Shown here piece after piece: positions 22,957 to 33,480 of a DNA stretch of 41,348 bases. The notes under the pieces are model-generated. The model did no database searches and was not told the DNA's origin. It saw nothing but the letters and a program-made list of their open reading frames with translations. Location of the stretch: assembly GCA_015680685.1 (NCBI GenBank), contig MNCI01023529.1:106441-147788 (forward strand). The letters are read 5' to 3'. This DNA comes from Gnetum montanum (taxonomy: Eukaryota > Streptophyta > Gnetopsida > Gnetales > Gnetaceae). Made by a program: the position numbers and the translations under genes. Numbering within the stretch: position 1 is the first letter of the stretch; each line of letters opens with the position of its first letter.

Positions 22957-24100
22957 TCAGACATAGTACCTTTTCAAGTAGAAGTGGTTTGTAGGATTTG
23001 TGAACTTGTTTCCATCCATGTTAGCAAGTTTGAATGCTCCATTGTTGTATGCCTTGGTGACTAAGTAAGGCCCTTCCTAGTTGGCTGAGAATTTATCTGG
23101 ATGTTCTCGGGCGACCTTAAGGACTAGATCTCCTTCTTTGATCAGGCGTTTATGAAGATCGTGCTTGTGCCTTTGCCTCTATTGTTTTTGGTACCATTTA
23201 ATTTGATCAAGCATTCATACACATTCCTCCTCTACCGAATCGAGGTCAGCAATGTGCAATTCATTATTTTGAATTTCATCGAGGAGGCTGGAGAGAGCTA
23301 TCCACAATGAGGGCACCTACAATTGTAAAGGTAAAACAACTTTAGATTCATACACAAGGCTATATGGAATTTTACCTGTGGATGTTCAATGTGTTGTTCT
23401 GTAAGCCCATAATGCATAGACTAATTGTTCATGCCATCACTTCTTGCTCTGATTCAGATTTTTTTTAAGCACCATGATGACAATTTTTTTTGTAGCCTCT
23501 ACTTGATCATTACTCTATGGGTAGTAAGGTGATGAAAATGTGTGTTTAATGCCCAGACTTTCACAAAAGCTTTTGGTATCTGCACTGTTGAATTGTGGTC
23601 CATTGTTGGTAACGATGGTCATTGGAATACCAAAATGAGTCACAATATTTTCTATTATGAAGGTCAAAATGTGTTTTGACATGGTCTTCCTAAGAGGAAT
23701 AGCTTCCATCCACTTTGTAAAATATTTAGTTGTAGTGATAATGAAGCTATGGCTTGCTAAAGATGATGGTGTTATCGATCCAATTAAGTCTAAACCCCAT
23801 TTTTGGAATGGCCACATGATTTGTGTCATATGTAGTTCGTTAGGTGGCACATGTATTAGATTACCATGCTTTTGGCAAATGTCACATGTTCTAACCTTGG
23901 ATATGCAATCGTATTCCATGTGTGGCCAGTAGTAACCTAAGCGCCTAATCTTTGTTGCCATTGCTTTAGGTGCTATGTGTCCTCCACAAAGTCCTTCATG
24001 GATTTATTCTATGATCGTTAGACCATTAGTGCTACTAACGCATATTAGCAGAATACCTTCATATGATTTATGACATAAGGTGTCTCCTATTAATGCGTAT
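22957..24100 (-). pseudogene. Element B integrase
   Basis: The zinc-binding HHCC domain reads IHEGLCGGH near 24000, then IRRLGYYWPHM and CDICQKHGN. The core shows WGLDLIG with the first Asp, VTNNGPQF where the second catalytic Asp should be (Asn here), and after a stop QVEATKK with the catalytic Glu. The C-terminal barrel gives EGDLVLKVARE, EGPYLVTKAYNNGAFKL and a final LKRYYV before the stop at 22957-22959. The phase is unbroken from RT, with about seven nonsense codons, most explicable as C>T or G>A changes. It would catalyse strand transfer in an intact relative; here it is inactive. Confidence 0.92.
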
Positions 24101-24309
24101 TGGCTAGAACATTTTTTTACGGCATCCTTTTGAGCATTTGTCAAGTGTTGTGGAGGTTCGCCTCTTAGAAGATACTCTTTTACATCATCATACCATTCTA
24201 TTATGTGTGTTGTACTAACTGATGCTATAGGTACTTCATTTAGAGTGTTAATTATAGGTTCAGCACAACTTTTTATAGAACTATGTAATGCATGGAACAT
24301 TTTAGGTGT

Positions 24310-24690
24310 CATGTTTAAGGCTAGTGTGGTGAGTGCATCAGCAATGATGTTTTCGCTTCTAGGGACGTGTTGTATATCCACTTCTACTAGTTGCCTCACT
24401 AGATGTTTAGTCAAATCACAATACAGTTGCAAATGGAGAGCTTTGCATGCATATACCTCAGTGACTTGATTAATAACTAATTGTGAATCACCTCGAACTA
24501 CAAGTCATGAGATTCTCAAAGTTAACGCTACTTGAAGGCCTCTAAGAAGACCTTCGTATTCTGCTATGTTATTGGTGCAAGAAAAATTTAAGCAGTAAGA
24601 AGAAGGTTGGATTTCTCCAGAGGGGTATGTTAAAATGGCTGCAGCACTTCCTCCTCGAGAGGTTGAAGCTCCATCAAAGTAGGGGATTAC
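24310..24690 (-). pseudogene. Element B second, archaeal-type RNase H (aRNH)
   Basis: After the usual RNase H comes YFDGASTSRGGSAAAIL (first Asp), NNIAEYEGLLRGL (Glu), then GDSQLVINQV (Asp) after one stop near 24505, and HVPRSENIIADALTTLA (last Asp). All four acidic positions are present. This extra domain, distinct from the RT-linked RNase H, is a hallmark of the Tat branch and decides the lineage. The single TGA may derive from a C>T or G>A change. Confidence 0.9.
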
Positions 24691-24789
24691 CTCATAATCA
24701 TCAGGTATGGTGTCTATACTGTTAACATTTTCATTTGGGAATTCAGGGTTTATCGTTACTTGATCGTGCATCGGTGAGATGGTTAGTTG

Positions 24790-25398
24790 CATGGCTATTG
24801 CTTGACCTTTTGTGGTAGATTTAGTGACATAGTGTAAATCAAACTCTGTGATCATCGCTTTCCATCTAGCTAACCTACTTGACTCATAGATGTTATTAGT
24901 GATGGCACGGAGAACATTATCCTTGCAAATGATGTAAACCTGATTACAGAAGAGATAATGCCTCCATTTCTTCAAGGAGAAGATGAGGGCGAGGCATGAT
25001 TTTTCTACGTCATTGTATCATTTTTCATAGGCTATTAAAGCATGACTTAAATAATATACAAGGATCTTGGCTCCATCTTGACGTTTTTGATAGAGCATGG
25101 ATGCGATGGATGAACCGGAAGTTGCAAGAGAAATGTAGAAAGGTTTGTCACTTTGTGGAGGATAAACAGTTGGTAGTTGGGCCAACTCTTATTTTATGTT
25201 CTCGAATGCTTCTTGGCATTGTTAAGTCCATTGGAAATGTACATTCTTTTGTAATAAATGTTGCATGGGACTCAACTTATCTGTCATACTTTCAATAAAA
25301 CGTCTAATGAATTGCAATCTACCTTGAAGGCCATGTAGTTCGGTGAGGTTTCTTGGAGGTTGCATATTGGTTATTGCTTTGACCTTATCGGGGTCTAC
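24790..25398 (-). pseudogene. Element B RT-linked RNase H
   Basis: Reads IESMTDKLSPMQHLL, then FYISLATSGSSIASMLYQ (the position of the usual first Asp is altered), YYLSHALIAYEK, SCLALIFSLKKWRHYL and SRLARWKAMITEFDLHYV, the normal order for the degenerate RNase H that follows RT in Tat elements. Stops are present but no shift of phase. Confidence 0.8.
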
Positions 25399-26451
25399 CT
25401 ATATCCCTATTTTGAAAACTAGGAAACTAAGCATTTTGCCTATTTTAACACCAAAGACACACTTTTTGGGGTTGAGCCTAAAGTCATATTTGAGACAACG
25501 TTTAAGCACTAAGTCTAGATCTTTTGCATGTTGTTCAGTTGTTTTAGATTTGACCACTATATTGTCAACATAATCATTGAGCAAATCGAGCATGTAATCA
25601 CTAAATATGTATGTCATTGCTCACTAATATGTGGCACCTACATTTTTAAGGCCAAATGGCATCATTGTGTAACAAAATGTCCCCCAAGGTGCCATAAAAG
25701 TTTTCCTAAGTTGATGCTCTGGATTAATTCTTATTTGATTGTAGCCTGAAAATCCATCCATGAAGGACAATAGCGCATGCCTTGCAGTCGTGTCAATAAG
25801 TTGATCAATGCTAGGTAATGGAAAATCATCTTTTATAGTGGTTACATTGAGATCATGAAAATCTATGCATATGCGTATGCTGCCGTTCTTCTTGGGGACT
25901 ACAACAATGTTTGATACCCAATCAGAATAGTCAATAGCTCGGATGAAATCGGCTTGGTAAAGCTTTGTGATTTCAGTGCAAACTACTAATGCCACTTCAG
26001 GTCTAACCTTTCATGCTTTTTTCTTCAGTGGTTTAATTTTTTAATCAAGAATAATGTTGTGTTGGATGATCCGGGGGTCTAGTCCTGGCATGTCTGTATA
26101 TGACCATGCAAATGTTTTTATGTTGTCTTTTAACACTTGAGTGATGTCACCTATGAGTTGTAGATCTAATAAGGCACTTAAATTTCAAGGTTCTAGCTTC
26201 TTCATTGACTATGGTAATGGGGATTTCAACCAGAGGATATTCAGTATATTGTTAGCTTCTAGATCTAGAGTTTTAACTATGTTTTTAGGCCAGTCTGACA
26301 TTTCTTGAGTGGAGGCTATCAAATTCGTATAGGTGGATGGATTTAGATCCAAAGACTCTGGGTGGATTGCTCTTTCTACATCTCCGTATGGTCCATTGAG
26401 AGACAACATTGAGAGGATGTTGTTGGTGGCCATGGTGCTCACTTCTGCCAA
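25399..26451 (-). pseudogene. Element B reverse transcriptase with pre-RT segment
   Basis: The pol frame opens at 26451 (TTG GCA GAA, just after a TAA). Pre-RT blocks include FAWSYTDMPGLDPRIIQH and KPLKKKA. RT shows DWVSNIVVVPKKNGSIRIC, DFHDLN, FPLPSIDQLID, ALLSFMDGFSGYNQIRI, MPFGLKNVGATY and the catalytic site as YVDNIVV, where the second Asp of YVDD is Asn. Nonsense codons lie near 25618 and between 26000 and 26208. No frameshift occurs. Synthesis of element DNA from RNA is its family role; the D>N change alone would abolish it. Confidence 0.92.
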
Positions 26452-27083
26452 TTAAAATAGGAGCGAAGTAAGAGACACTTCCTTGGTAGGAGAGTTACAA
26501 AGTGTAAATGAACATAGGATAATTAAGCTATGCACTGAAAAATTTAGGAGATGCGGTGGAAGATATGGCAATTTAAGGCCATACTGGGCCATATGGTAGT
26601 TTAAGGCCATACCGGGCCAGATGTTGACTTGCCATTTGCACTATTTTAAAATTTTAAAATTCTTATATTTAAATTTTCGAGTGGACAATAAGGTCATGGA
26701 GATTTTAAAATTTTATGAAATTTTATGAAATTTTCAAGTGTTTTTATGTTTATTTATTTTCATTTATTTTTAGCACTTTCCTCCTTTGTCCATAAGAAGT
26801 TTTGGGTCAAATTTTGGGGGATTGGAATGGCAAAGAAATTTGGGCAAACATAAGGCAAAAGATAGCTTTGGACAAAAGCATGTAGTTAAAATGAGAAGAT
26901 GAATTAAAATAAAATGGCCAAAAATTGAATAAATAAAATAAAATTATTAGGGAGGGATAGAAAAGAGGATTTTGAAAAAGAAAGCCTTATTTTGGTCATT
27001 GTGAGTTGCTGGGCGATTGGGAGAACAATGTAAGTTCCAAGGTGCAATGTGAGCAAGGCGTTAACATTAGCGTCAGTGTGACC
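26452..27083 (+). other. Left border of the antisense insert, with two GTTTAAGGCCATACCGGGCC-type repeats
   Basis: Between pol and the first antisense exon. At about 26565-26625 a 22-bp unit (GTTTAAGGCCATACCGGGCC and a close copy) occurs twice; it resembles diverged units of the 3' UTR array and of the right border. 26640-26760 is a run of AAATTTT blocks. On the minus strand a pyrimidine-rich stretch ending TTGGCAG at about 26446 could be a splice acceptor for the sense transcript. No TATA box for the plus-strand gene could be singled out. Confidence 0.45.
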
Positions 27084-27419
27084 ATGAAAGACAAGGGCAA
27101 GGAGAAGGCAACTGGGGATAAGGGGAGGAAGCAGGCAGCCCTAGCATTCATGAAGGAGAGTGAAGAGCTCCTCCAACATCTTCCCCAAATCAGGGTTTTG
27201 TTGTGGAAGAAGGCCTTGCATAGGTAAATTCCTTGCCCCTAATTTTTTTTTTGGGATTTCTGCAAGTAGTGTTACCTATGGTGAGAGCTTAGGGTTTTTG
27301 GCTTTGCAATTTGGGGCATGAATGCACAGGTTGATTTGTTTTTTTGGTGTTTTGACTACAAAATTTCTGGCTTTCTCGGCTTGATCGTTGTAGGGTTTTG
27401 GTGTTATGTGACTAAAAAT

Positions 27420-27940
27420 TTTGACCTTGGAGCTAGGGTAGCGTGACCACAAAGATTTGGATTTTTAGAGAGCAACACAATTACAAAATTTTGATTTTTA
27501 GATGGGGAAGAATGGCTGTAAATTTCTGATTTTGAAGGGGGCAGTGTTCTTGAAATTTCATTTTTTAGCTTTTTTCAAGGCAGTGTGACCCGTAAATTTT
27601 GGGTTTTTTGGCCTGCACAGTGTGACCTTGAATTTCAATTTCTGTCTTGCATAGCGCGTGACCATGATTTTTCTGTTTCTCTTCCTTGGGAAGCATTACT
27701 AAATTTCCAATTTCTCCTTGGGCAGCATGACTGAAATTTCCCAAATTTTCCCTATGTAGTGTGACTAAAATTTTCCAATTTTTTCCTGGGCTACGTGACT
27801 GAAATTTCCCAATTTTTCCCTGGGCAGCGTGACTAAAATTTTCCAACTTTTTCCTAGGTAGCGTGACTGAAATTTCCTAGTTTTTCCCTGGGCATCATGA
27901 CTGTGGGTTTTGGATTTTTGTCCAAGGCAACATGGTTTTG
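27420..27940. repeat. Degenerate ~34-50-bp array with AGCGTGACT/ACC core inside intron 1
   Basis: Within the first intron of the antisense gene, units of the type GGGCAGCGTGACTGAAATTT then CCCAATTTTTCCC recur with spacing from about 34 to 50 bp. The core AGCGTGAC is the same word found in element B's LTR U3 and leader array. The minus-strand ORFs at 27565-27846 and 27765-27983 are products of this repetition, not genes. Confidence 0.75.
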
Positions 27941-29101
27941 AATTTGGAATTTTTAATCCCAGGCTTTTCGTGAAGATGTTCAATGATTTCTAATTTTAAA
28001 TTGTTTACATTGTTTTTTTGTGATTTTAAACATGGATTTTCTTTGTAACTGATTTCAATGTGCCTTAGTAATCATAAGATTACACTTCGCCTCATGGGGT
28101 GTTACATTTTTTTATACAATTTTTTTTGTTTTTATGTGATGTTGATCTGTTGCTAGTTCTTGGATTTTCACTTACCCAATTTTCAGTTATGTGTAGGGGA
28201 CCTAAATCTTCTCTCCTTGTTATTGAGCTTGTTGGGGTACTAGCTTGGTTTGGCCCCCTTGGGCTAGACACACCTCCCCATGACATATGAATTGGACATC
28301 ATGCAGTATGGTTCTATCCTAGCGCTAGTTCATTCTTGTCATTTATATTACAAGATTCCAGTGTTGTCATATGGTCTCATCTAAGTGAATAGATGGCTCA
28401 TGATATTATTGAGACCATTTTTCCTAGGGCTATACAAGATATACTAGCCTTTATCACTAATATCGATGAGGGGCTTTTTAGGGTGGAGGGAGGCCCCGCT
28501 GAGGGTCCTAGATCCACTTGTCCTTTAACTTGTGTGTGGGAGCTGCCTACCTGTAGTCATTATAACAGCAGCAGCACACTTTTCCTAGCTCTCCGTGTGC
28601 ATACTTTATTTTAGAATCCATCGGGGATGGTATAAAAAGTGGATAGGTTCGTTGCTTCGTGACTTGCTTTAACTTACGATTCCTTTTAATTTTATGTCAT
28701 CATTTAAACATGCATGTTGTTTCCCCATGTAGGCCCCATTTTGATGAACATGGAATGTGTGATGATGATGATGGGATAACTTTAGTGCACACAACACTAG
28801 AGACTTTTATGGTGGACCCAATTCTTCGTGCCACAGTATTAAACCAGACCAAGATGACCCTTGTTGACTCCCACAAGTGATTTTTAAGAGCCTCTGAGTG
28901 TTGCTAGGTTCACAGCTGTTTGCATAAGGATTGATCTTCTAATGGGCTAATCTTTCCTCAAAGGATTGATCTTGTGCCTACCTCGCCTTCACTAGTCACA
29001 GATGGTAAGTGAACGCACCTTAGCCTCCATTTTCCTTTTTTGTTGCATCATTGTGTGTCATGCCCCTTTTCTAACTTTTTTGCTCTATGTTTGTTTTTTA
29101 G

Positions 29102-30144
29102 TAGTCATCCCCCCTGAAGAAATTACTATTACTATAGGGCGTACTGAGGCTACGCTCTTTACAAAGTATGGGGAGGTAGAGCAATCACAGAAGTGGTTAC
29201 AAAAGTGAGCTTTTAATTTGATAATCAGTCATCTCACTCGGGCTGGTTTGATGGACCTGTTTATATACTTGACTGCTAGCATTCTGACTACTAAGATGGT
29301 TATGATTTTTGACTCCTTCAGTAATGATGCTTTTCATTTTACCACATGGGTTTGAGGAGTGAAGGTATCATTTCATCTAACCAGTGAGTTTCTTTCTAAT
29401 NCGCCATCCATGGGAACGCCAAAAAGATTAGAAAGAAACTCACTGGTTAGGTGNCACAGGTCATAAGGGAACTTGAATAGTGGTTGGGTTTGTCTAAGGG
29501 CCCCAAGGGATTTGCCATGAAAGAGGATACCCAATTGAAGGAAGTGAACTTCCTATATCCTCTCTTTCGGGCACGGGTGTTTCCCAAATCTCTTTCTCAA
29601 GGGAGACTTCGTGGGATTGAGTCTGTGCATGTGATGCATGTAGCTTTTGAAACATGCATGCAATATAATTAGGAACAATTTCTAGGATCTGACCTTTGTG
29701 GGGAAATTATCAAGTTACGTTCAGGTATTCATGCAAGATCCCACTTCACCTTTGCTTTCTTTGTGGGATACTTGTGCAGGTTTGTTGAATTTCTAGTAGT
29801 TCATGAGGATAACCACCACATTTTGAGAGATTGTTTGAAAGTATACTACCCTTGGATTCACCACTTATATAGCACCACTAGATCCTAGGACCTGCTAGAA
29901 GACATTGGGGAGTCTGTATTAGTTACTAGTGAAGGTATGGCTAGCCGCTCTCATCATTCCCATGACAGCTTGGGATTAGAACCGCCCAAGCTATGTACAT
30001 CTATTAAGAGGGCTAAACGCTTAATTAGTTAGACCATTGGAAAGTCTAAGGTAAAGGTGAAAAGGAAGAAATGTGCAAAGGAATCTACCCTAGATGTGAG
30101 ACCTCTAAGGGCAAATAAAATTTAGTTTATACTGCCAGTTGAGG
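29102..30144 (+). pseudogene. Antisense gene, main exon: plant transposon-associated domain-like
   Basis: One phase apart from the assembly break: VVIPPEEITITIGRTEATLF, YGEVEQSQKW, then LTRAGLMDLFIYL, IFDSFSNDAFHF, GVKVSFHLTSEFLSN, after the break VIRELE, AMKEDTQLKEVNFLYPLFRA, FEFL-like YLCRFVEFLVVHED and a lysine-rich end. The V-x-G-x-x-V-x-F...L/I pattern followed by G-x-P recalls the putative plant transposon protein domain (PF20167-like) seen in many plant repeat-encoded ORFs; this is from memory of the pattern and needs a profile search. TGA or TAG stops replace Trp or Arg codons at several places, consistent with C>T decay. Confidence 0.5.
29401..29454. other. Inverted 52-bp segment between two Ns (assembly error)
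   Basis: The segment between the Ns contains ATTAGAAAGAAACTCACTGG, the reverse complement of the bases just left of the first N. If the segment is turned round, it overlaps those bases and then adds new sequence that continues the exon frame with N-L-F-G-V-P-M-D-G, exactly what the domain should have next. So the piece is a misoriented contig end, not a biological hairpin. Confidence 0.8.
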
Positions 30145-31913
30145 GTAAGTGGTTTTGTCTTTTTTGCCATATATATTTGCTTTTTTGGTTTATATGCTAT
30201 TAGATGTACTTACGAGTTATATCTAACTTTATAGTTCTGGTGTTATTGTAGAGGAAAGTCCAGAGGAGGAGAGAGAGGTCCTAGCTCCTATACCTAAGGA
30301 GGAAGGAAAAGGAAATGAAGATGTAATCAAGGAAGCAGAAATTCTTGCCACACAAGAGGGGGAGGGGACAAGCAACGTGGGAATGAGGCTTATGGAGGAG
30401 GCTTTGGATGCACTTAGGCATTCAAGTGATGAATGGGATGTCCTTGGTGATTTCTTTGATGGATCTTTGCAGCTTGGTGAACCACCTAGGCTGGACAACG
30501 AAGGTCTTTTTGGTATGTTCCTCTTTAGCTCAATCTAGATTCCATGTCTTTTTGATTTTTTATGTGTTGTTCTTGACTATCTTGACCATTTTGGGGTAGA
30601 TGTTGGAATTCTTGAGGCACCTATATCTCGAGAAGCTACGTCAGGATCACAGATTCCAATTGAAGACACGTCCTCTACTCGTCCCACATTAATTGACCCA
30701 TTGAGGCTATGGCATGAGATGCCTAGCAAAATGGACTTTGTTACGGGAATTGTTAATGAGGTGGTTACCCACTTGCAAGAGGCTCATCCTGAACTAGGTG
30801 TGTGTACATTACTTGTTATACTAAGTGTCTAGTTTTATCATGATTCTTTGTGTTTATCCTCGATCATGCCTAATTTATGTGTGTGCTTGTAGGTTCCAAA
30901 CTCCAGTGGGATCCTTTCGAAGCTACCCACATTGATGCTCTTCCTGAATTACCAGGGGATATTGAGTAAGTCCCAAGAAAGATCTAAGATGTGATTTCTA
31001 GTTGCATTGTATAGAATGCCAAGATGGTTTGGACCTTAAGGTGTTTGACTAAGCATCTATGGGATGAGGTTCATACACTAAGGGAGACACTAGCAAAAGA
31101 GAGAGAGAGGAGAAAAGGGATCTCTAGTCCCATTATGACTTTGCTGTTGCTAGGTTGTCTAGTGATAGCACATGGCACTCATCCAAAGTCACCTACGAGC
31201 ATTATTGAAAAATTCTAAATGATAAAGTGCAGGCTACTTGGGCTTTAGCATAACAAAAAGCATAGATAGACTTATTGAATAGGAAGTTTCAAGATTGGAA
31301 ATCCTTTTCTGCCAAAATATGGAAGTGGGGCCAAGACCAAAAGGACCACAAGCATCAATACAAGAAGTGGTTGGAGGAAGAGTCAGTTGAATGTCACCAA
31401 GTAGAGATGTTCATCAATGGATTAGGTTTGTGGTCCACTTATGAAAGGCTTGCTATGTGCACCGAGGTGGAGGGATCTCCAAAGAACGAACGATTGCCAC
31501 CGCCTTTGGGGAGACTGCGACTAGTGTGTTTTCTCTTGAGCACCCTACTTGGACCCCAGTGGACAAAGGCAAAGCACTTGCTGGCATTTATCTTGGCTTG
31601 GAAGAGGACTGGGAAAATATGCCCAAGAAGGAGATTCTATGGCATTTGGAGGCCAACTTGGGGCCTTCCTCACTTGTGAATGTTTTATTGTGGCATTCAT
31701 TTTTGTATGATTTTATCATTTTTCATTGTTAGCATTACTATTTTCCTATTTTTTGTGTTTACGAATTGCTTTATTACCCATAACTTTATTACCTTTAACT
31801 ATTTTGTTCTATTTTCTATTTTCTGTTTGTAGGGACATGTTAATGATAGAGCTGGCCCTAGTGGAGGAGGAGCGGCTGAGGAAGAGGATCTTGGGGATCA
31901 ACCCCATTCATGA

Positions 31914-32550
31914 GCTTTTAAGCTGTTAAGTGTTTTTGGATTTTTGGATGTTTGATGGAATGTATAAAGATTGATGTAATGGCCTAAATTTAATTGTGGT
32001 ATAAAATGGTTGCATTCCTTCGTTACCTTGATGTTCCATGTAAATATTTTTGTTATTTTTTATGCTTTTTATTGTTTTTCTTTGTTTTCTTGAGTATATG
32101 TGTGCAACTAGATGTAACATAAATTTCTAAAGCATAAAGCAAGATGTAAGGTAAATACTTGGAAAAGAAGGAAATGACCATGCAAGAATCTAAATCGTAA
32201 CTTGTAACTTGTAAGTGAAAATTCAATGTAAAATGATGGGAGTTTGTAAATTTGTATCTTGTTGGCTCTAGTTTAGAGCCATTTCAGGCTTGGTACATCA
32301 GTTTAAAGACTTGACAAACTATTGCATCTTTTGTTAAAGAAAGGATTACTAGTTTTATGCCATGGTGGGCCAAAGGTAGTAACATTTTCAGAAAGTTTTA
32401 AATAGAACTGACCATTTCTGACCATGGTTAGTTTAATGTCACTGCGAAAATTTGTTCGCTATTTAATGTCATACTGGACAATTCATAGTTTAACATCATT
32501 TCAGACATGTCGTAGTTTAACGTCATTTTAGATATTTCGTCTCATTCGTT
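31914..32550. repeat. Right border of the antisense insert with AGTTTAACGTCAT repeats
   Basis: Holds the 3' flank of the antisense gene and, at about 32395-32535, four to five imperfect units of the type CATAGTTTAACATCATTTCA followed by GACA. These match the core of the older units in the 3' UTR array (AGTTTAGTGTCATACCGGAC). The gag-protease stop TAG lies at 32548-32550 of the minus strand, at the edge of this block. No coding frame is supported. Confidence 0.55.
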
Positions 32551-33480
32551 CTAGTCATTGAGTTGCCTCTTGATCTTTTGTAGCTTAACATGTGGGGTTG
32601 GGCGTATGGGTATGATTTTATATTCACCTTCCCCTTCATCGGTGATGTCAAAGGGTAGTTTTGACCAAGAGACATTAGTAGGAATGGCTCCTATGTCTGC
32701 ATCTTCTTGTGTTTCTTCAATGCTAGTCAAATTTTGAGTCAACGTTTGGTTCACGTTTTGATGTATGTTCACAGTTTCTTATTTAGGCTTAACGAACTTA
32801 ATTTCTAATCCTTGACCTATCTCAAGGTATGAGGAAGTGATCGATGCTATTGTATCCCTATGTATGATGATCTCACCACCCTCATAAGGTAGGTGGATCT
32901 CCTGATGGATTGGTGAAGATACGGCTTTAAGTTGAGCTAGCCAAGGATGTCCTAGGATCAGATTAAATCCTAGCATTTCATCAACCACTATGCATTCAGC
33001 TGATGTAGGGAATTGGTCTTCGGCTATGAAATCTAAGCTAACCATGCCTTTCATTCCCACATGGGAACCATTGAAGGATCTTAAGAAAGAGGTTGTTGTG
33101 GGCTGTATTTGTTCAATGAGTCCCAATTTTTTGATGATGGAAAAAGGTATTACATTTGTTGCCGCACCATCATTGACATGCACCCTACATATTTTGAAAT
33201 GATCCACCTAAATTTTTATTAACATAGGGGTCATGTTAATTTCCCCTATTTTCTCATCTAGCTTAATGTCCATAACGTGGAGCTCTAGGGATATGGTCTT
33301 TGATTCCTAAAGTTGTGGGGACAATACTACATAAATGGATGGTTCATCTGTAGGAAGATCCTCACTAACAAGAATTGAAGTTAGCATCCGTATGAGACCC
33401 TCTCGATGTACTGGTGAAGTTATTACTAGGTCATACAAACTTAAAGAAGTATTCTTTTGTTTTAAGGCTTATGTGACCTA
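32551..33480 (-). pseudogene. Element B protease and C-terminal linker
   Basis: The retropepsin-like region 33207-32779 reads VHVNDGAATNVIPFSIIKKL; related Tat proteases usually have V-D-G-G-A at this place, so the catalytic Asp appears to be Asn. It continues GFNLILGHPWL, the ILG-x-x-W motif of the second half. Upstream (33208-33480) the linker shows LRxxLT-type blocks, and downstream 32772-32551 is an acidic tail ending QLND before the stop. The phase matches gag, so gag and protease form one ORF that stops before the RT frame, as in Ogre-type elements. Confidence 0.82.

Larger units (their letters stand above)
27084..31913 (+). pseudogene. Antisense multi-exon gene carried inside element B (function unknown)
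   Basis: Runs opposite to the element. Proposed start ATG 27084 (MKDKGKEKATGDKG). Introns with GT/AG ends that keep frame: 27224-28196, 28877-28963, 29005-29101, 30145-30251, 30513-30599, 30798-30892 and 31676-31832. Examples: the last joins PSSL to GHVNDRAGPSGGG and runs to TGA 31911-31913; 30798-30892 joins HPEL to GSKLQWDP; 28877-28963 joins DSHK to IDLVP. Uncertain parts: the join between about 28287 and 28732, the 30966-31014 interval (too short for a normal plant intron) and a frameshift near 31460. Exon 29102-30144 resembles a plant transposon-associated domain; 30252-30512 is very acidic; 31015-31675 is rich in charged, coil-forming residues. In-frame stops show decay. Could be a captured host gene or an accessory ORF of the lineage. 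Confidence 0.72.

Noticed and set aside
27565-27983. Minus-strand ORFs of 72-93 codons
   Set aside because: They are translations of the tandem array in intron 1 and show only repeats of its unit.
29372-29453. Hairpin or inverted repeat inside the antisense exon
   Set aside because: It is bounded by Ns, and reversing the middle piece restores the protein frame, so it is an assembly artefact.
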